Source: Cyanobacteria bacterium RUI128
GTDB lineage: Bacteria > Cyanobacteriota > Vampirovibrionia > Gastranaerophilales > Gastranaerophilaceae
Reading direction: 5' to 3'
DNA: 46,759 nt
Assembly (NCBI GenBank): GCA_024695725.1
Contig: JAILHQ010000081.1
Coordinates: forward strand, 1-46,759
In this document: piece by piece, positions 15,680 to 22,971 of the stretch
Numbering within the stretch: position 1 is the stretch's first letter
How the letters are laid out: every line of letters starts with the position of its first letter
Program-made: the position numbers and the translations under genes
Notes under the pieces: model-generated
Seen by the model: only the letters and a program-made list of their open reading frames with translations
The model's database searches: none
What the model was told of the DNA's origin: nothing

Positions 15680-16072
15680 ATGTATATCCAATGTCAGAAT
15701 CAAATTTCTTACGGTTCTCTCTATAGAGGCTCTTCTGTAAAAGCAATGATGAAGAACCATCCGTCAAAGGAATTTAAATCACAATTAGGTTACATTGAGC
15801 GTGGTATCAGAAAAAATAAACTTCATAAAAAAGAAAATGTTGATGTGATTTTGAACTACGACGGCGGTGAGTTTTACGGTGTGATTTCAAGCAAAGAACA
15901 GGGAGTCCCGTCAAATCCTGCGTACAGATGTTTCGTAAAGAAGGATCAAGAGTCTATGGCATTCCTTAAAGAATGGGTTAAAGCCTGGGATGAAGCATAC
16001 TCTCCTGAAGAATTACAAAAACAAAGAAGGCTTATGGAATTTATAAAAAATAGAATAGGAAATAAGACTTAA
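15680..16072 (+). CDS. Small basic protein of unknown function
   Basis: 130 residues from ATG 15680, seven bases after GAGTGAGG. The ATG at 15674 is only one base from that site and is unlikely. The protein is basic in the middle (YIERGIRKNKLHKKENVDV), with a short strand-rich core (VILNYDGGEFYGVISSKEQG), then a helical C-terminal region (KEWVKAWDEAYSPEELQKQR). No signal peptide and no recognised motif. It stands alone between a terminator and the HD-GYP gene. Confidence 0.65.
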   Translation: MYIQCQNQISYGSLYRGSSVKAMMKNHPSKEFKSQLGYIERGIRKNKLHKKENVDVILNYDGGEFYGVISSKEQGVPSNPAYRCFVKKDQESMAFLKEWVKAWDEAYSPEELQKQRRLMEFIKNRIGNKT

Positions 16073-16185
16073 GTATAATTTTCTCAGCCAAAAGTATAAT
16101 ATTTGATATAAATTACTAAAGTTTTTCAAATTTGTGCCGTAAGTATAACCATAAGAATAAAATAATATTTAGAAGGTATACAACT

Positions 16186-17550
16186 ATGACAGATGAAGAA
16201 AAAGGAGCTTCCCTCTTTGGCAGGTCCATAGATTTAGTAGAGGGCGATCCGTTAGAAGAGATTTTTGCACTTAACCTCGGTGATTTTATTTCTGAAAATT
16301 TAATTTCCAAGGATTTGGCACAGAAGATCGGTAACAGCGAAAAGAATAAAACAGTCAAGCTGAAAAACCAGTTAGAAGAATTGGTGTCTGTTTATTCAAT
16401 GAATAATACCCTGTCAGTTATCGGTTTTAACTCTAAAGACGATTATATTGTGTATAACTCAATTGCAAAAACCATGACACAGATAGTTGAAAATGATGCG
16501 TGTTATGTTTATCTGACAAGAGATTTTGCATGCGGTTTAGACAATGTAACAAGAGATATTGTGCTTGCAGGTGCATCTGCTGATTTTGAAAAAGACGTAT
16601 TTTCTCAGGATATCGGATTTAATCTTGACGAAGACAATGAACCTGTTGTGCAGGCACTCAAAAATATACAAACCATAAACGTACCTAAGTCAAAACTTAA
16701 AGGTATAAAGAAATTTACCCGACTCAATGAAGATAATATTACCGAATACATTGCAGTTCCAATGCATAACAACGCTAACGTTGTAGGTATTTTTGTTTTG
16801 GAAAATTCTTCTGATAAAAAGATAAAGAAAGACTTTATCCAGCTTATAGAAGCAATGGCAAAATTATTCGGTACATCAATTTCACTTCAGAGAACGATAA
16901 ATGATACAAATGTTCTCATTGATGATGATAATGCCGAACTCGTTGAGCTTCAGCATATGAGAGCTGAGTTAACGGCTTTAATCGGTGATCTTGGCGATAA
17001 TCAGGAAACCTTTATCAAGGCGCTTGCCCATGCGGTTGACGTAAAAGGTCAGTACAACGTTGCTCACTCTGAAAATACAGCTGAGTTATCACGTAAATTG
17101 GCGACTGAGTTAGGACTTAACGAAAAGACAAAAGACCTTATTTACTATGCCGGCTTGTTGTCTAATATCGGTAAGATTGCCCTTCCTGAAGAATTATTCT
17201 CTAACAGAGGCAAATTGAGTAAGGAAGACTGGGATAAGTTAAAAACTTATTCAAATATCGGTGTTAACATCCTTATGAAGATTAACTTCTTGTCAGAGGT
17301 TGTTCCGTATATTTGTTACCATAAGGAAAGATACGATGGTTCAGGTGAACCTGAAGGTTTGGCAAGAATGTCTATTCCGTTGGGTTCAAGAATCATTGCC
17401 GTAGCGGATGCATATTCAGCTATGACATCAGATCGTGCTTTCAGAAAAGCCATGACAAAGGAACAGGCTTTGAGCATAATGAAACAGGAAGCAGGCGTAA
17501 AGTGGGATCCTATTATTATTGATGCACTTTACGACGTTTTAAGAGATTAG
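16186..17550 (+). CDS. GAF and degenerate HD-GYP domain protein
   Basis: 454 residues from ATG 16186, which has AGAAGG nine bases upstream. An N-terminal region of about 60 residues and a GAF-like sensor domain (about 65-245) precede an HD-GYP domain (about 275-454), normally a cyclic-di-GMP phosphodiesterase. The domain outline is intact (AHSENTAELSRKLA, CYHKERYDGSG, IIAVADAYSAMTSDRAF), but the metal-binding HD pair of the usual LLHDIGKI is S326-N327 (LLSNIGKI), and the GYP motif is G387-E388-P389. The protein is therefore probably not an active phosphodiesterase and may serve as a sensor, receptor or scaffold. No membrane segment. Monocistronic with a strong terminator. Confidence 0.9.
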   Translation: MTDEEKGASLFGRSIDLVEGDPLEEIFALNLGDFISENLISKDLAQKIGNSEKNKTVKLKNQLEELVSVYSMNNTLSVIGFNSKDDYIVYNSIAKTMTQIVENDACYVYLTRDFACGLDNVTRDIVLAGASADFEKDVFSQDIGFNLDEDNEPVVQALKNIQTINVPKSKLKGIKKFTRLNEDNITEYIAVPMHNNANVVGIFVLENSSDKKIKKDFIQLIEAMAKLFGTSISLQRTINDTNVLIDDDNAELVELQHMRAELTALIGDLGDNQETFIKALAHAVDVKGQYNVAHSENTAELSRKLATELGLNEKTKDLIYYAGLLSNIGKIALPEELFSNRGKLSKEDWDKLKTYSNIGVNILMKINFLSEVVPYICYHKERYDGSGEPEGLARMSIPLGSRIIAVADAYSAMTSDRAFRKAMTKEQALSIMKQEAGVKWDPIIIDALYDVLRD

Positions 17551-17569
17551 TAAATAACACTAAAATAAG

Positions 17570-17607
17570 AACCCCCGAGCATGTTCATGCCCGGGGGTTT
17601 GTATTTT
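17570..17607 (+). terminator. Rho-independent terminator of the HD-GYP gene
   Basis: AACCCCCG pairs with CGGGGGTT, followed after one A-C mismatch by GCATG/CATGC and a TT loop; then TTTGTATTTTG. Strong GC stem. Confidence 0.9.
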
Positions 17608-17620
17608 GTGCTTAATAATC

Positions 17621-17649
17621 TTGACTAAGCCTGATATAACTGATAAAAT
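17621..17649 (+). promoter_or_regulatory. Sigma-70 promoter of the gene at 17761
   Basis: TTGACT (17621-17626), 17-bp spacer, TAAAAT (17644-17649). The transcript would start near 17656 and have a leader of about 105 bases without a convincing ORF. Confidence 0.7.
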
Positions 17650-17760
17650 ATTTCAATGTAAAGTTTTATGAATGGGGTAGCAAAATTTTTCTGTTCGATG
17701 CTTTATATAAGAGGACGAAATAATTAGATGTATAAGAGAATACTAGAAAGTTAGGTTATT

Positions 17761-18096
17761 ATGACAGAAATTAACAAGAAACCTGAAATTAATATTGCAC
17801 AGCCGGTAGCAAAAAATATTCAACCGGAAGTAAAAGCTGAAAACAAGAAAACAGAGGATATATCAAAAGAATATAAAGAGGCTGCTGCTGCACCTGGAGC
17901 TGAAGCTGCAGGCAGAGCAATGGTTATGTTAAATAAAGCGAAAAAGACTGATGCTGATAACATCGAAAATGATATCCAAAAGATTATCGCAAACCCTAAG
18001 TTGGTTAATCAGTCAGACGCTTTATTCAGTGCAGCTGAAAAGGCAGGCTATTCTTATCCAGTAGCTGCTAGCTTCGCAACTTCCGAACTCGGCTAG
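17761..18096 (+). CDS. Small Ala/Lys/Glu-rich protein of unknown function
   Basis: 111 residues, not recognised. The N-terminal 50 residues are low in complexity (Lys, Glu, Pro, Ala) and probably disordered. Residues 50-111 appear helical (AAGRAMVMLNKAKKTDADN), ending in a segment typical of small helical domains (SDALFSAAEKAGYSYPVAAS). No signal peptide or membrane segment. It has its own promoter, a 105-base leader and a strong terminator, so it is a complete monocistronic unit, and probably well expressed. It could be a small DNA- or protein-binding protein. Confidence 0.75.
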   Translation: MTEINKKPEINIAQPVAKNIQPEVKAENKKTEDISKEYKEAAAAPGAEAAGRAMVMLNKAKKTDADNIENDIQKIIANPKLVNQSDALFSAAEKAGYSYPVAASFATSELG

Positions 18097-18124
18097 TTGT
18101 AATACAATAATTATTCAGTTCAAA

Positions 18125-18159
18125 GAAAAACCGATTTTCATATCGGTTTTTCTTATTTT
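18125..18159 (+). terminator. Rho-independent terminator
   Basis: A perfect 11-bp stem GAAAAACCGAT / ATCGGTTTTTC with a six-base loop, followed by TTATTTTG. Confidence 0.9.
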
Positions 18160-18203
18160 GGTTTATTATATAAATAAGTTTAATATTAGAGGAGTGGAAA
18201 AAG

Positions 18204-19247
18204 ATGAAGAAAATTTTTACTATCGGAAGTGCAACTATGGATGTCTTTGTTGAATGTGATGATGCAAATATCGTATCTGTTTGCGCAAAAGACAGAAGTG
18301 CTGATTTTATGAGCTATCCTTACGGTGCAAAAATTGATATGTCAGGATTTTCTTCAAATCTGGGTGGCGGTGGCGTAAATACTGCTATGAATTTTGCAAA
18401 TCTTGGATATGATACGTCAGCTATTTTTAAAATTGGTGATGATATATATTCTGAGGGCATTTTAAAAGCCTTCGAAAATACGAATGTTAATTTAGATAAT
18501 ATCATTCAGGATAAATCTGTATCAACAGGTTTTTCAATTATATTAGTAAGTTTTCAGGGCGATAGAACAGTTCTTGCAAACAGAGGTGCAAATGCGTTAA
18601 TCTCTGTTGATGACATAAATTTTGAGGCTTTAAAAGAAGCAAGTTTTCTTTATATTGCACCTTTGAACGGAGAATCTAACAAAGTGTTGGAGCCATTAGT
18701 CAACTTCGCTCATGAAAATAATATTATAGTTTGTTTTAATGCCGGCTCAACAAGCCTGAAGAAGGGATATGAAGATATTAAGAAAATATTATGCACTTCT
18801 AACATAGTTGTTATGAATAAAGATGAAGCAAAAATGTGTACTAATGTTGAAGTTCGTCCTGATACAAAAACAGAACATTACTCAAAGGAAATTATTCACC
18901 CGGATGTTAAGAAGATGCTTGAATTATTAAAAGTGGCTGAATATCAAATGATTGTAATCACTGACGGTAATAAAGGTGCGTATGCATATGATGGTAAAAA
19001 ATACTATTTCTGCCCGACTTATCCGTCTGAAGTTGTTTCAACTCTTGGCGCAGGTGATGCTTTCGCTTCAACATTTTGTGCAGCAATGGAAAAAACAAAT
19101 TTAGATATAGGTAAATCTCTAATGTATGGTTCTGTTGTGTCAGCTTCTGTTATTTCAAAATTTGGTGCAACGGAAGGGCTGATTACGTTTGAAGAAGTCG
19201 AAAAACGTCTTGCGGCAAAACCTGAATATAAGTATGCAGAGGTTTAA
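18204..19247 (+). CDS. PfkB-family carbohydrate or nucleoside kinase
   Basis: 347 residues of the ribokinase/PfkB fold. The first signature is SNLGGGGVNTAMNFANLGY (residues 49-67), and the second, ATP-binding signature is STLGAGDAFASTF, with catalytic base D285. A regular GGAGTG ribosome binding site precedes ATG 18204. The family phosphorylates hydroxymethyl groups of sugars (ribose, fructose, 2-keto-3-deoxygluconate) or nucleosides; the substrate cannot be told. An insertion around residues 220-235 (RPDTKTEHYSKEIIHPDV) is not usual in ribokinases. It is followed without a gap (TAAATG) by a nuclease-like gene, with which it is translationally coupled. Confidence 0.88.
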   Translation: MKKIFTIGSATMDVFVECDDANIVSVCAKDRSADFMSYPYGAKIDMSGFSSNLGGGGVNTAMNFANLGYDTSAIFKIGDDIYSEGILKAFENTNVNLDNIIQDKSVSTGFSIILVSFQGDRTVLANRGANALISVDDINFEALKEASFLYIAPLNGESNKVLEPLVNFAHENNIIVCFNAGSTSLKKGYEDIKKILCTSNIVVMNKDEAKMCTNVEVRPDTKTEHYSKEIIHPDVKKMLELLKVAEYQMIVITDGNKGAYAYDGKKYYFCPTYPSEVVSTLGAGDAFASTFCAAMEKTNLDIGKSLMYGSVVSASVISKFGATEGLITFEEVEKRLAAKPEYKYAEV

Positions 19248-19904
19248 ATGGGGTTACTTGAAAAGATAGATATAATATCACCTCATGCCTTTAAACTTTT
19301 TGCGGAATGTCCCGCAAAATTCTATTACAGGTACTGTGAGCAAATATCTGCCGTTACTCTGGATAAATCTTTTCAGACGGGTAAGAATATCCACTCTATG
19401 GCATCTTATTTCCTGAAAGGACAGAATATCAAAAAGTTTGAAAGCGCCCTGTCTGACAAAGAAAAAGAGTTGTGGTCAGGCTTGAAAGAGAACAAGTATT
19501 TCAGTTATGAAATCGTCGGGGTGGAAAAGAGTATTTCGTGCAGGACAGGCATGTTCTGGATAGGCGGAAGGCTTGATGCGCTTGTAAGAAACGGTAATGA
19601 TTACTATATTCTGGACTATAAAACTGGCGGAGTGTCTGACGATATGACCTATGATTATCAGACAATGGTTTACCTGACAGCGTGTGATATGCTGCTTGAT
19701 GATTATAATTCGCTTTCATTTGTCTATCTTGATCTTAAAAACAAAAAAGAAGTCGTTGTAGACTATACTTCCGACTTGAGGGTGGAATATACCGAAAAGC
19801 TTCAGAAGGCGGCAGAAAGAATAGATAACTTTAATATCGAAACTTTTGGGAAGTGTAATTTTACTAATTGCGAATACTTAAAAATATGTAAACCTAATCT
19901 ATAG
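19248..19904 (+). CDS. RecB-like PD-(D/E)xK nuclease with putative Fe-S cysteines
   Basis: 218 residues. It has a stand-alone PD-(D/E)xK nuclease fold of the RecB/Cas4/AddB type: ISPHAFKLFAECPAKFYYRY at the N-terminus, D110 in GRLDAL, then D123 and K125 in ILDYKTG, followed by YDYQTMVYLTACDML. C21 or C30 together with C203, C208 and C214 could bind an Fe-S cluster as in Cas4 and AddB. No helicase domain and no cas genes are nearby. Its ATG follows the stop of the kinase immediately (TAAATG), and its 3' end overlaps the convergent phosphatase gene by 11 bases. Role: probably DNA end processing or repair; unproven. Confidence 0.85.
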   Translation: MGLLEKIDIISPHAFKLFAECPAKFYYRYCEQISAVTLDKSFQTGKNIHSMASYFLKGQNIKKFESALSDKEKELWSGLKENKYFSYEIVGVEKSISCRTGMFWIGGRLDALVRNGNDYYILDYKTGGVSDDMTYDYQTMVYLTACDMLLDDYNSLSFVYLDLKNKKEVVVDYTSDLRVEYTEKLQKAAERIDNFNIETFGKCNFTNCEYLKICKPNL

Positions 19905-20526
19905 GCGCTTTTAAAAAGTCCATAAATTCTGCAAAAGCTCTTCTTATCCCTTTATCAACCTTGTTGTTAAATCTGTTTTGAAGTTTTTTAATAGGGTTTC
20001 TTGTGTGGTCTATAATCTGGTTTCTTGAGAAGAAGTTTGTGTCCAGAATATGTTCTTTTACGGCTTCCTGAACGGTTTCCTTATAATCAGGTCTTTTCAT
20101 ACATTCTTCAAGCGGTTCGCCTTTTGTTATTTTGTAAAACGCTGACATTAGAGCTGTTCTGTGTGTGCCCGAGTTACAATGAAGCAGTGTTATACCGCCT
20201 TTTTTACCGTTTTCTTGAACCTTTTGGGCTATGTATGAATAGTCTTTTGCAGTCGGGAACATTTCGTGCAGAAAACTGTATTTTATACGGGTATAATCTA
20301 TTCCAAACAGTTTGCAGGCGAGCCTTTCAGCAAACTTAAACCCTTTAAGACTTTTTTCTCTGAAATCAAATATCTGTGTCACCCCTTCTTTTTTTAGACG
20401 ATAGACATCCCAAACGTGCGGGTGCGGGCCTCTGATAAGACATTCATCTACCACTTTATATTTCTTTGGTAATGCCCCGAACGTGACTGAATTGTTATAG
20501 TTGTTTGCTGATACTTGTGAAATCAT
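19894..20526 (-). CDS. Tyrosine/dual-specificity phosphatase-like protein with NSVTFG N-terminus
   Basis: 210 residues. The P-loop LLHCNSGTHRTAL carries the Cys-x5-Arg signature of protein tyrosine phosphatases (C117, R123). The upstream part (CLIRGPHPHVWDVYRLKKEG, then VTQIFDFRE) is typical of the DSP family with its RG-x-P opening. The N-terminus (MISQVSANNYNNSVTFGALP) has the Asn-rich, FG-ending pattern of other unknown proteins of this window, placed in front of a recognisable catalytic domain, which makes it look like a tag. Substrate unknown: phosphoprotein, phosphoinositide or nucleotide. No good ribosome binding site; a perfect 10-bp inverted repeat lies just before the start. Confidence 0.85.
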   Translation of the reverse strand: MISQVSANNYNNSVTFGALPKKYKVVDECLIRGPHPHVWDVYRLKKEGVTQIFDFREKSLKGFKFAERLACKLFGIDYTRIKYSFLHEMFPTAKDYSYIAQKVQENGKKGGITLLHCNSGTHRTALMSAFYKITKGEPLEECMKRPDYKETVQEAVKEHILDTNFFSRNQIIDHTRNPIKKLQNRFNNKVDKGIRRAFAEFMDFLKAPID

Positions 20527-20529
20527 AAA

Positions 20530-20561
20530 TTTATCCGTTCTATTGGTTTAAAACGGATAAA
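20530..20561 (-). promoter_or_regulatory. Perfect 10-bp inverted repeat before the phosphatase start
   Basis: TTTATCCGTT (20530-20539) and AACGGATAAA (20552-20561) enclose 12 bases and end four bases before the phosphatase ATG. It could be a leader hairpin that hides the start, an operator, or a weak terminator for the gene at 20585. A TATAAT box on the same strand at 20572-20577 would transcribe it as RNA. Confidence 0.5.
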
Positions 20562-20584
20562 AATATTTTTTGCTATTATAAAAA

Positions 20585-22750
20585 CTAAATCTTTTTCATT
20601 TCTGAAATTTCAGGGTTTAATAGTCTTCTGCCGACAGAGGCGAAGTTTACTGAGCAGAGAATTTTATCTCCGTAGTTAATCATTTTTTCGACTACCCCTT
20701 CCCCGAACTCCTGGTGAAACACTCTGTCACCTTCCTTTACAGGGTCACTGTTAACCTTGTCTTCTTCAGGAATGTCTGCTGAATACTCTGGAACAGCAGG
20801 GTTTGTATTAGCTCTTGTTTGTAATACTTCTGCCTGTTGAGGCGGTACAGCCGCATTTTCAACCTCTTCATCAACTGAAGATGGTGCAGGCTCAGGAGCA
20901 GGAGCTGTTTGCGGTGCAGGTTCAGGTGCCGGCGGAACAACTTCCGGTTGCGGTTCAGCAGCAACCGGTTCAGGCTGCGGAACTTCCTCGTTCAATACAG
21001 GTATTTCTTCATCAGGTTTAGAAAGTTTTTCTATCATATCCAAATCATCATCAGATAATTCTTCGTCTTCTTCAACATCTTCAACCTCGTTCAGGGCTTC
21101 CTGTACTTCATTTCCACCCTGTGCTTCTGCAGGAACTTCCTCAGGAACCGCAGGAGCAGGTTCAGCCACTGCTTCAGGTGTATCTGCAGGTACTTCTTCA
21201 ACAACTGCAGGAGCAGGTTCAGCTACTGCTTCAGGTGCTTCGGCAGGCACTTCTTCAACAACTGCAGGAGCAGGTTCAGCGACTGCTTCAGGTGTTTCGG
21301 CAGGAACTTCTTCAGGCACTACAGGAGCAGGTTCATCCACTGTTTCAGTTGAATCTGCAGGGACTTCTTCAACAACTGCAGGAGTAGGTTCAGCTACTGC
21401 TTCAGGAACTTCAACCGGAACTTCGGCAACAGGCTCTGCAACAGGTTCAGGAACAACTGCAGGTGCCGGTTCTGCAACGGGTTCGACAATTTCGACCGGT
21501 GCCACAGGAACAGGTTCAGCAGGTACCACAGGTGTTTCAGGTTCCTTTGGTGCAGGAATAAATACATCATGTGATGACAATTGAGCCAGTCTGCCAATAA
21601 CAGGTACAAATTTTGTCATTTTACCGTATGCAATGAATTCGTCTTCAGCAAGCTTTTGAAGGAAAATATTGTATCCGCCAAAATCTTTTTGCTGCTTGAG
21701 CGGAGTGAACATAAGCATATTTTTTGAACATTTTTTAAGTTCATCCAAATATGGATAATCATAATCACAAATAAAGGTTGTATGAACATTATCGGTGTTT
21801 TTGATTTCCGATAACAGGAATTTGTCTGCACTGTCGTTTACAAGCGGTGTGAAGGCAAAGATTTCTGCATCAATATCGCCCAAAACAGAGTAAACATACT
21901 TTATGCATTCCTGTTGTAAAGATGGTTTTAGGCAGGAAATATCTAAGACAATAGTATCTTCTGTATCAAATTTGTATTTCAATACCTCAAATTCGGATGA
22001 ATTTTGCGCAAATACGTTCCAGTCTCTGATTTGTTTAATCTTATTTTTCATAATAATTAACTGCATCAGCTTGGTTCGCATAAACTCGGCATCTACAACA
22101 GCCTTGAAGGTATCAAACGGAATAAATTCAACTGTCCTTGAATATTCGCCCAATTCTTCAAATATGGTCTGAATAAGAGCTTTGCTTTCAGCCGTAGCAT
22201 CTTCGAACCCCTTTTCATAAATGTAGTTTATTGTGGAAGAGTTAAGCGGAAGTCTGAAATCTTTTGTAATGGTTAATTTATGTGTTTTAAAAATACCCGC
22301 AGTATCAAATACAACAATCTTGTTTCTTCTGCCCTGAAGCTGAATTGCAAGGTTATTCAATAGGACTTTTGTTACGTAGAATTTTTCGGCAAGAACAATC
22401 GGGTTATCTTTGAGGATATTATAATCAACCGTTAGATTTCCTTTTTGACCGGCAATTTTACCGAGTGTTAAAGGATCTGAATGATCAATGGTATCGAGCA
22501 GGAAGGATGGTTCCAACAGTTTTATTTCTGCTCTTAAAGACGGTACAGAACCGTCATAAGCGTATATTTTATCAACGTAGTTAAATAATATTTTTGCAAC
22601 AGCAACTTTGCCGATACGGGTTGCCTCTAAATGTATAATCTGAGCAATGTATGCTTTGAGATTATCTTTTATCAGAATTAAACCTGAAAGTACCAAATCG
22701 CTTTCATAGCAAAGTTTTACCAAATTATTCTTAACTTCAATAATATTCAT
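20585..22750 (-). CDS. Degenerate HerA-like ATPase fused to a PcrA-type Tudor domain
   Basis: 721 residues from ATG 22750 (AAGGA upstream; ATG 22786 lacks a site). Residues about 1-395 read like a HerA/FtsK-type ATPase core: TLGKIAGQ near 96, a P-loop position VLAEKFYVTKVLLNNLA (119-135) without the Gly residues, IVVFDTAG (145-152), IVLDIS (267-272), and YNIFLQKLAEDEFIAYGK near the end, all in the family order. Residues about 400-660 are a Pro/Val/Glu/Ala linker with 19-residue repeats. Residues 672-721 (EGDRVFHQEFGEGVVEKMI, then ILCSVNFASVGRRLL) match the C-terminal Tudor domain of PcrA/UvrD helicases, which contacts RNA polymerase. Probably a transcription- or DNA-associated scaffold without ATPase activity. 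The Tudor assignment is good; the HerA part is inference. Confidence 0.8.
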   Translation of the reverse strand: MNIIEVKNNLVKLCYESDLVLSGLILIKDNLKAYIAQIIHLEATRIGKVAVAKILFNYVDKIYAYDGSVPSLRAEIKLLEPSFLLDTIDHSDPLTLGKIAGQKGNLTVDYNILKDNPIVLAEKFYVTKVLLNNLAIQLQGRRNKIVVFDTAGIFKTHKLTITKDFRLPLNSSTINYIYEKGFEDATAESKALIQTIFEELGEYSRTVEFIPFDTFKAVVDAEFMRTKLMQLIIMKNKIKQIRDWNVFAQNSSEFEVLKYKFDTEDTIVLDISCLKPSLQQECIKYVYSVLGDIDAEIFAFTPLVNDSADKFLLSEIKNTDNVHTTFICDYDYPYLDELKKCSKNMLMFTPLKQQKDFGGYNIFLQKLAEDEFIAYGKMTKFVPVIGRLAQLSSHDVFIPAPKEPETPVVPAEPVPVAPVEIVEPVAEPAPAVVPEPVAEPVAEVPVEVPEAVAEPTPAVVEEVPADSTETVDEPAPVVPEEVPAETPEAVAEPAPAVVEEVPAEAPEAVAEPAPAVVEEVPADTPEAVAEPAPAVPEEVPAEAQGGNEVQEALNEVEDVEEDEELSDDDLDMIEKLSKPDEEIPVLNEEVPQPEPVAAEPQPEVVPPAPEPAPQTAPAPEPAPSSVDEEVENAAVPPQQAEVLQTRANTNPAVPEYSADIPEEDKVNSDPVKEGDRVFHQEFGEGVVEKMINYGDKILCSVNFASVGRRLLNPEISEMKKI
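21129..21413 (-). repeat. 57-bp coding tandem repeat, five copies
   Basis: Five 57-bp units encode the 19-residue motif AVAEPAPAVVEEVPAxxPE in the linker of the HerA-like/Tudor protein. Looser Pro/Val/Ala repeats continue to both sides, to about 20860 and 21530. Confidence 0.9.
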
Positions 22751-22833
22751 ACCTGAGTCCTTATTATACTCTCTTCCACTATGCATTCTAACATGAATAA
22801 ATACATTAATTTATCCATTAAATGGGGTATATT

Positions 22834-22875
22834 GGGGGTAAATGTATTGGGGTAAATGTATGGGGGTAAATGTTT
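22834..22875. repeat. Three tandem copies of a 13-15 bp G-rich unit
   Basis: GGGGGTAAATGTATT, GGGGTAAATGTAT and GGGGGTAAATGTTT follow one another in the 221-bp region between two divergent genes; a decayed copy (TGGGGTATATT) precedes them. They could be binding sites for a regulator or short slippage repeats. Confidence 0.7.
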
Positions 22876-22971
22876 GTCAGCGGTAAAGATTATTCCAAAT
22901 AATACCCGACAGGATAAATATTATTTTTCTTGTTCAAATATAATTGTTGTATAATTTAAGAAGGAGAATGT

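Noticed and set aside
17656..17760. A 19-codon frame in the leader of the gene at 17761 (ATG near 17669)
   Set aside because: No ribosome binding site and a composition unlike a protein; kept only as untranslated leader.
19248..19904. Reading the RecB-like nuclease as Cas4 of a CRISPR system
   Set aside because: No cas1, cas2 or array is present, and stand-alone members of the family are common.
21121..21387. Gln/Leu-rich frame on the plus strand opposite the Pro/Val/Glu linker
   Set aside because: It is the complement of the 57-bp repeat coding region; the composition is a by-product of the repeat.
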